DNA from: Takakia lepidozioides
Taxonomy: Eukaryota > Streptophyta > Takakiopsida > Takakiales > Takakiaceae
DNA: 64,000 nt
Assembly: GCA_030704615.1 (NCBI GenBank)
Contig: CM060733.1
Span: forward strand, 28,580,001-28,644,000
Reading direction: 5' to 3'
Shown here: positions 56,404-64,000 of the stretch, piece by piece
Numbering within the stretch: the stretch's first letter is position 1
How the letters are laid out: each line of letters opens with the position of its first letter
Program-made: the position numbers and the translations under genes
Notes under the pieces: model-generated
What the model saw: only the letters and a program-made list of their open reading frames with translations
What the model was told of the DNA's origin: nothing
Databases searched by the model: none

Positions 56404-57985
56404 CAAACTCTACTTTCTCTACTGCCCATGGTGCATTACGTGGAGATGGTGTGTTTGCATCTCACAAAGTTTGATTTGTGAGATTTTGGGAATTGGAATG
56501 ACGTCCATGCACATGGAGGGATTTGGCTGGCCTCTTTGTAGGTGGCCAGGGTGCTGTCTATGTGTGGGTCAATCCCTACTTGATACATGTTAGACGGAAA
56601 TAAGATGTTTTGAGTCTGAAAGCTAAGGTGTTTTATGCATAAGATATGGACAATGGACAGCTTTTGGGCCATGCGAAACCTTAGTATGTGTGAATGATTT
56701 CGACTTGTCTTCAAGTCCGCTGTGTTACTTGCTTGTATGCCTGATTCGTGCAGTTGGTATAGCTTGTAAGGTCTGGAAGGGGCTGTCATTTATCCTCAGC
56801 TCTTGCTGGATTAGTGTTCTTTTGTTGTCTTGCATAGTTTTGTCTCAGTGTAAGTGCCGGATGATGACTACAACATACTGCGCAGTGGCTTTGAGTGCAT
56901 TTAGCACCATGATAAAGTCCAATTATTTCTGACGGCATTGTTGACTTGTCATGTTCTAGTGTTGTTAGACTTTTAGATTATTTGTCTGTTCTTTGGATGG
57001 CTACATGTCAAATGATGTTGATTGGAATATATGGATAATTTCGTAATATCCATCATGTTTGGGCAGCATTGCCTTTGTACCCACCTGAGTGGTCACCCTT
57101 GCTATTATGGATGTCTACTTTTTTGTGAACAGTAAGACAATCAGTTAATGTAGAAAGGAATGCTACAGTTGTGACGGACATAGCAAGTCATTCCATGGCT
57201 CTTGCTCTTCAAACTGACCAATCAACTTGAATCAGCCTTGGTTTCTTCATTGTGCACCAATCAGTTCCCTTGTGTTAACTTTTTTTTATTGTGTCGAGTT
57301 TCTTACTGGCATACTCAGATACAGGTGTATACACTCCAATGAGTTTGCTAGTACATGAGGGCATTATGCAAAGGCCTTCGCAATCTTGTTCTTTTCCATC
57401 ATGTTCGTGGTTAAATTATACCGCACAAGGATGTTCACTTCAGGCCACTGCTGAACATTAACAGATTTGTACACGCATAACAATCTGACAAAGTATAAAT
57501 TGACTAATCATCTTTTTGTCTTTGCTTCTTTGGATGCATTCCAGCTGCTGGGATGTTGGTTGGGCAAAATCTGAAAAATGGCACTGACTAAGATTTTGGA
57601 GTCCATGACTACACAGCCCACAATGAGCAACTGCTACCTTGGAAGATCGTTGCACCCAAACTCTAAGACTGCAAGGCATTGGGAAATAATCTATCCCTTG
57701 AGGTACACGACACTGGCATAAATGTAGCATTTTCAATCACCTGTAATGGTCAACACACCATTGTCGACAGCTGCCCATTCAACATGCGGTCATATTGCTG
57801 CCCAAATATGTATTACAAACATTGTATTTTGGGAGCTTATCGAGCTGAAGGAGAATTGTTTTCCATGTAAGTATCCTCAGGAACATCATAACCAACGGGG
57901 CTCTGTTATGCTCCATTGAAGATCAGACCTTTGGAATTTATGAATCTGTAGTTATATCATAGTTTCCATGTTACCCAAGGGCCAA
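56404..57985. other. TCTP 3' flank and intergenic DNA
   Basis: AT-rich, with only short frames. The first few hundred bases are presumably TCTP 3' UTR (CACATGTC/TTGTTGTCT-rich). No other coding, RNA or repeat feature is recognised. Confidence 0.45.
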
Positions 57986-57989
57986 GAGG

Positions 57990-60540
57990 GCAAGCAAAGA
58001 GGGAAAAGTTAATAAGTAATGTAGAAAACAGCCATCAAAGTTAAAGTGGCAATTGTCTGACGTCCAGCAATATCTTTCCATAAGTTCCAGAGAGTATGAG
58101 CTCTGAGGCAAGCCCAAACAGGGCATGTGTTCCAAACCTTCCCATGTTCCAGATTAAGCCAAAGCAAGGGGAGATTGGATGGAACCACCATATCCCAATT
58201 AGAGTAAAAAGAAGCAACCAAGGACTAGGTTCTCATAGATGGAAGGGAACTGGCCAAAGGCAGTGCTCTATGGATTCTGCTGAACGATTTAAGCAGATGT
58301 TGCAACAGACATCTAATTCCCCTTGGGTGAATTGGAATACAGGCAGAATCTTGATGGCTATTTTCCACAAGAACGCACTAACCTTGGCTGACCTGTCTTT
58401 CCTCCAAATGTCTTTCCAGACGGATTTCCAATCAGTGAGGTAGGTCAGCAGATGACTCCATTTCAAGTTCCATTTGCTAGTCCCAGAAGCAGTCTGTAAC
58501 CCAGCTTGACCGAGTACCCCAAGAAGGGAGTTTTAGCATGGTCCATCCATGTCCACTCGCCAGGATCGAATTTTATGTCTTGAATGGGGAGCTTCATGAA
58601 CCAAACAAGATTGGAGTGACGTGCCCATGCCAGTTCCATGCCAGGAGGAGGTTTGGGATTGGGCATCCCAGAAATGACGTCAAATAACCCTGAAGTGCGA
58701 AAGCGAGATCGCAGAAACAGCTTGGTTTCCCTATCATTGTTCGTAAGGGGAGTGACTCTTGCTCCCGGGATTGAATGGAAAGCAAGGCTAGTGATAACCT
58801 GTTGTTGTTGAGAGAGAGCCAAAAGGACATGGAAGGAAGATCCTTCAGCATAGCTCAACCAAACAGGCAAGAATTGGAGTCACAATGTTGCTCCGCGTGG
58901 AGGATGGGGGTGAGGAATGAGACACCTTCACGGATAGCCGGCCAACCAGCAGCAACAGAAGACCCAGTGATAGACTGACGGAGAGTAGGAACAGTGACGA
59001 AGCCCCCGTTCAGCCAGACATTCTTCACAAGAGAGAACCCAGCACGCTCCCAGGTAGCCCATTTCCGAGACAAGAGCAGAAGGTGCTCGGAATCCAGGTT
59101 GTAGTTAACAAAAAGGGGCTGGCAAAAAGCCTCGGCATAGTTGGTCGCCATACTCTGAGTGAGGTATTGGCACATAATCTGCCAGGCCTTCCAAATGGAG
59201 TGCCAGGCCTAAGAACCCCGAGGAGTAGCACAAGAATTACTTTGAACCAGCCATTTAAGAAAAGCCGGCCATGCTCTGGGGCTGGGCTCCTCGGGAAGGA
59301 CATTTTCATGTGATACAAGGTAAACCTGCACCAAGGACTGTCCAGATGGGCAAATGAACGGGGGATCCATTTTGCCAAGAGGGCAGTACTCTGAGATTCA
59401 GCGTCCAGGATTCCCAATCCACCTTCAGATTTTTTCCTGCAGAGTTGGGACCAAGAAACCAAAGCCCGTCTATTAGGGGAAGAAGGGCCGGGAAGCACCC
59501 CACAAAAAGTTCCTCATCAGAGTACAAACCTATCACATCTTGTCTATAAGCAAAGTAGTGGCCCAAGCCGTCGACAGCTCAGAGTGGAGCAAGATCTGGA
59601 CCCACTTGAGAAAAGGTCCCTGAAAACCGGCTTTAAGCAGCATAGCCTCCAAAAATGTCCAGTCGATGTTGTCGAAAGCCTTCTCAAAATCCAGCATGAG
59701 GAAGACCAAAGGTTGGTTTGTAATTGAAGCATGGCCGGTGCATGGCCTCTTTAGCAAAGAGGATCCTACGCTGCTTAATGAAACCAGATTGCTCAGGTCT
59801 AATAATTTTAGGGAGAAGGGGCTGCAGTCTCAATGCCAATGCCTTGGCAGTTATTTTGTAAGTGGTATTGAGGAGGGTAATCGGGCGATAATTGTAATAA
59901 GAGCCATGTCCCATTTTTTTTAAATGAGAGTGATGAGGCCTTGAGAAAGAGGGCTTGGCATAATGCCTTTGGAGAAAATGTCATTGGTCATAACCAGAAA
60001 ATCCTCTGCTATCGTTAACCACAGGGCTTTGAAGAACTCAGCCGGGAGGCCATCCAAACCAGGAGATTTACCAGGGCTAAGAGCCTCTAAATTTGCCCCC
60101 AGTTCTTCCATTTGGAATGGAGCTGACAAAGAAATTTTGTCGGCTTGGGAAAGAGACATAGGAACACTGGGAAGTATATCCGCTCTCGCAGAAATTGCCT
60201 CCTGAGACAAAGGATGGAGAGAGAAGAGAGAGGTGAAATGACTGGCTGCCATAGTAGCCATCAGTTTGGGAGAGGACACAGGCAGATCATTTGGGCCAAT
60301 GAAATTGGAGATGGTAGTTGCCATAGCGCGTTGTCAGCTAGTTTTAACAAAAAAATATTTAGATATTTTTTCTCCTTGAAGAGACCAGTTAATGCCTGCT
60401 CATCCCTGGCTTTTCGGAAACATGCTAGATTTAATTTAGCCAAAGCATATGAGGCACATGTCTGAGGGCCTTCCTGTCCGGATTCTAGAGCTAAGTGCTG
60501 GCAAACCTGAAGACATTTAGTAGACATTTCTCTCTCTGCC
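57990..60540 (-). mobile_element. LINE-2: decayed plant L1-type LINE lacking endonuclease and RT core
   Basis: Minus-strand ORF2 pieces in order: the linker region (QGPQTCASYALAKLNLACF type, 60527-60261), the RT start (60324-59920: GKSPGLDGLPAEFFKALWL), NYRPITLLNTTYK with RPEQSGFIKQRRILFA (59914-59684) and LVFLMLDFEKAFDNIDWTFL (59757-59533). The next pieces already belong to the post-RT region (VSWSQLCRKKSEGGLGILD, 59498-59025), so the SVRQGCPLS and FxDD part is missing. The zf-RVT module (DIWRKDRSAKVSAFLWKIA, 58466-58233) and a typical tail (LRAHTLWNLWKDIAG, 58221-58009) follow. It is related to LINE-1 but clearly diverged. Ends are approximate. Confidence 0.85.
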
Positions 60541-63370
60541 TTCTATCTCTAGCGAACTTGATGGACAGAGATTGACTTAGCGATCTGACCGCCTTCAATA
60601 TCGCTTGAAGCACCAGAACTACCCTGAATGATCCCCTGCATACATCTCGTGTTTTATCGGGCTTTCAGCTACACTAGGCATTGAGCCCCCCAAATCCCCC
60701 CCCCTGCAAGCTCGCTTTCCATCTTCACGATGGAAACGTGAATTTATGAAAAAGATCCTTGTAAGCACCGCATGATCGTTGCAGGAACATAGCAAGCAGG
60801 TTTAGGCAATGAACTGGATCATAGTAATTTGCTTGGAGCTTGAGGTCCCTATGCCAATGCAACCTGCACTCCCTGAAAGAACAATTCGCGAATGCAGACC
60901 CGCGGGAAAAGCCAACGGACGAGACAAAATCTGTGCCCAATAAAATAATCATCATTCTAGTCATCTCGCTTACTGTAGTCATCCATATATCTACAGTCAG
61001 TGTACCAACTAGGAAGTGTGCTCAACGAGTCATTTGTATGACTACCAGGTAGGAATATGAGTAGTTTGTCTAACTGTGAGACATTTGTTTCATTGGGACA
61101 GGCAAGTGGTCCAGCAAGCATATACCAATGTATATTTGAATTTGATGTTAGTATGAATATCCCTACCCTGGCTATAGTTTGCCGCTATAATGATACATTG
61201 GCAGTGGATGCCCGTGATGATAGGTTTGGCAACGTGAAGTAGCCCGTGCTCATCGCGAATGTGGGCTTTCTCAAGTGTCATGCCATTGCAGTCGATGCCT
61301 TGGGGCAAGAAGAAGAACACTTTCAAATGTTCGAATGCACCTACTACAGAATGGTCGTCTTCCGGCATTCCGTGCGTGGAGAGGGAGTGGACCGCGAGAT
61401 CCCCATGACGACGAATGTGACCCTCCACAGGGTCTGCTAGTGCCTCCTTATGTCCACCAGCCATTCCTCATAATGGAACCACACCATTCGCTGAAGGTTC
61501 AAAAATGGAGCAAATAGAGGTACATATAGGCCCCAACAACATTCTGTCCAAAGGAATTACCTGCAGGCTGGTCTCCCCCATAGTTAAGAATTGGGCTGAA
61601 AACCCCAAAAGATTACCTGCAGGGAGGTAATCCCCTTTGTTAAAACGTAACAGGGAGGAAATTCCGACTTTTCTGCCGGATAAGCTAGCTCAAAACCGTT
61701 GTTCTTATGAGCCCAGCCTCCCCATCAAAGTCCCACGAAACAGTTTTTAAAAAAAGATTTTTCTATTTTTATTTTTTCACCCTGCCTATTCGCGGCCTTC
61801 CGTGGCTCTAACCGCCACGACTCCTCACGGCCCGCCCTAGGCGCTCGTTGGCCACGGGCTACCCCGTGATACACCGTGGTACCAGGCCCACGAGCCTTCA
61901 CGGCCCGTCATCCCCACGATCTGGTCACCGTGCCAACCCGTGGTGTCCGCACCACGGCTTCCCGCGGTCACGGTCACGGTCAACAGTTCCTTGCGTTCCC
62001 AAGAACTCTACATGAGTTCCCATGCGTTCCCGGGATGTTCCTATGCGTTCCCGAGCTCTCCCCGAGCTGGGGTTTGCTTCTACACCTACTGCCGTCGAGC
62101 TATGGCTTCTGCAAAGCCATCAAACCTGCTGCCATGCTCTCTTGGGCTCTCACGACCCACCAGAGGCACCCTAAACTCAACAAGCAAGCAATATGCTGCC
62201 CAACAAACTCCATTTCTTCATGAAGCTCACGAAAACGAATCTGAAAATACACACATTTACAAACTTGGTGCACCTGCACTTCTCATGCATATCCCCCGGC
62301 TCTAGGGCGCCTCGTTGCAGCCCTTCCAGCCCCGCTCTTGCCACTCCAAGAGCCCTTACACTGCTGAGTTTCAGATTGAAACTCCAACTCAGCACATGCT
62401 TCACAAGTACACTGATTTGCACAGAAGATGGACCAACCCCCTCTCTTCACTTATGCATCTTCATGAGCTTGGAACTGAAGCTCCCAACAGGCTGCGATGC
62501 ATCCCCTCGTAGCTCCACTATTCGGCTGCTCCTCATCTACCCACAACAACTAGTTTCGGGCAGAAATACATGGAGCTGATCATATCATCTCCAACCTGCA
62601 ACACGTTAATTTCCCATGTGCAGCCCACATTTTTGCAGCTCGTTAACTCGACCTGCAACTGAAGAAGACGACCACCGTTTCGCCCACTTGTGGCCAGCAT
62701 CTCCTCCGCTTCACACTAGAAGCCAAAACTCAGTTGCCATAGCGTTGAGCTATGCAACACTGACCGCCTCTCTATCCATTGCAAACTTGCAACCTGTTCG
62801 CATTTGCACTCTATCTGCTTTGGATATGCTCATGCACGGATCCCTGCACTCTAGATTGAACCACTTTTCATGATCTGAAAATACAAGTGCTACAACTAAC
62901 TCGAACCTAGCACTCACAGACTCGAGCTGATCTTTCTCAAATGATAAAGAAATAAATGAATGATACAAGCACACAAGCTCTCTCAAACTCACACACTTGC
63001 ACATGAAAACATCACTCATATTAAGTCGAGCCAAGTGCACCCCACACCATGGGGAATCCATACTACGGCACCATAACTAGACGCAGTGAAGCTCAACTCG
63101 AGAAAGATGAACCCACCGCGATCTGTCGTGAAGATAACAACGCCAAGTGCCCCAACATATATTGGCCCCTAGATTGACACTTGGGTCAATCCCAAATGTC
63201 AATATATAAAAGCTAGTTGTTTCCTAGCTAACTTCACACTAGTGGTAAAATAACTTGATAAAGGGTTTAATCTATAGTATAATGTATCTATCCCTCATAT
63301 TTCATCCAGAGTACAAAAGATTGAAAGGAAAGTTGGCTCTAAATGCGGAATATCAAGGCAGCCTTTTGAT
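60541..63370. other. Intergenic region without identified gene
   Basis: A stretch at 61057-61440 is open on the plus strand apart from one TAG (61240-61242), and 61090-61464 is open on the minus strand. Neither translation shows a known family, so it may be a fragment of a gene in a third frame. 61790-62060 is rich in CACGG/CCGTG words. GATTGACACTTGGGTCAATCCCAAATGTCAA (written here in parts: GATTGACACTTGGG and CCCAAATGTCAA) forms a near-perfect small inverted repeat near 63172-63203. Confidence 0.35.
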
Positions 63371-63610
63371 TTGATGAATAAACCTGCTCTACCCAAATCT
63401 GGGGGTCCTTCCATTATAGTATTTTTGAATTGGTTCTCTAAAAGTAGAGGTCACCTGAAGTTCAAATTTGACTCCACTGATACACAGTGGATTGCTATTG
63501 AGACCATAATCTCAACAATGACTATGACATTTGAACCATCTCAGAACTTGTACTATTTAGATCCAAGTGATGCTTCGGCTTTGAATGAGTTCGTGGCTAA
63601 TGAAAATTAA
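63371..63610 (+). other. Short unassigned ORF (79 codons)
   Basis: The frame begins MMNKPALPKSGGPSIIVFLN and ends SALNEFVANEN. It has a mixed, protein-like composition (FKFDSTDTQWIAIETIIST) but no family that I recognise and no clear splice partner. The DNA after it (63611-64000) is very AT-rich with A and T runs and shows nothing else. Confidence 0.25.
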
Positions 63611-64000
63611 ACTTTTCTTTGGGTCCGACATTTGACTTATGTATGGAATGTTGTTTGTGTACATGCTTTGAAATTTTGTAATTATTTAAAAAGATAATTT
63701 AAAATATGGTCTAATTAATTGTTGCAAAAAAAAGATATAAAGAAAAATAGGGTATTAAGAAATAAAGGGTTTTACAATATTACCTAAAGATAGGGTGGAA
63801 AAAAATGTAAAATTTTAAAAATATAGCATGGTATAAATATACCTTTGTACGCACGTGATATGGAAAAAATACATAGAGTGACCCCCTCGTGCTCTCTCCA
63901 TGATGTCATGCATTTTGCGTTGTGCGGCAGTAGATGCAAACAAAGAAAAGACAAGAGCTAATCTACAAATTTGTTCGTGACCCCGTGAGTAGTACTACAT

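Noticed and set aside
61790-62060. GC-rich CACGG/CCGTG-rich block as a CpG island or rRNA piece
   Set aside because: It is low-complexity wording without rRNA-like segments or a gene start next to it.

Overview
The window looks like nuclear DNA of a land plant. The genes have introns with GT..AG borders, the promoters carry telo-boxes (AAACCCTAA), and the enzymes belong to plant families: a PSPG-box UDP-glycosyltransferase, a COMT-type O-methyltransferase, TCTP and a NOP53 homologue. More than half of the sequence is retrotransposon. The gene set does not fix the species. The COMT and UGT sequences look more like those of seed-free plants (moss, lycophyte or fern) than of flowering plants, but that is an impression, not a test.

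Layout. 1-2706: 3' end of a glutamine-rich, probably nuclear protein gene. 2.7-7.2 kb: mostly non-coding, with a 2x49 bp duplication, an isolated BPI/LBP-like exon and an unassigned Pro-rich ORF. 7.2-28.3 kb: a nest of three Gypsy elements. A fragment of an OTA-clade (Ogre/Tat/Athila) element, here Gypsy-4 (25984-28260, +), was hit by a chromovirus, Gypsy-1 (7215-25983, -). Gypsy-1 was later hit inside its 5' LTR by a 13.3 kb OTA-clade element, Gypsy-3 (12483-25783, -), flanked by perfect GCTCC target-site duplications. 28.3-32.25 kb: a 5'-truncated LINE (+). 32300-39355: a complete but decayed chromovirus, Gypsy-2 (+), of the Gypsy-1 family, with a TAGAT duplication at both ends.

39.4-57 kb is the gene-bearing part: a three-exon UGT (40362-43038, -), a three-exon O-methyltransferase (45130-46479, +), a stray FabG exon (50454-50536, +), an intronless NOP53 (51990-53246, -) and a five-exon TCTP (53901-56403, +). 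NOP53 and TCTP diverge from a 654 bp region with telo-boxes on both sides. 58.0-60.5 kb is a second decayed LINE (-) that lacks its RT core. 60.5-64.0 kb shows no gene I can identify.

Most notable: (i) Gypsy-3 carries about 3.5 kb of same-sense coding sequence after integrase, including a long coiled-coil protein, and its first part is in frame with integrase behind a single TAG; (ii) Gypsy-3 has an ORF that starts inside the LTR and reads through the primer-binding site; (iii) one GGCTGTG minisatellite has expanded both in the Gypsy-3 LTRs and in its integrase reading frame; (iv) Gypsy-4 was inactivated repeatedly by CAG to TAG changes, the pattern expected of deaminated methyl-CHG; (v) the NOP53/TCTP divergent promoter. 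All work was done by eye; no alignment or database search was run.
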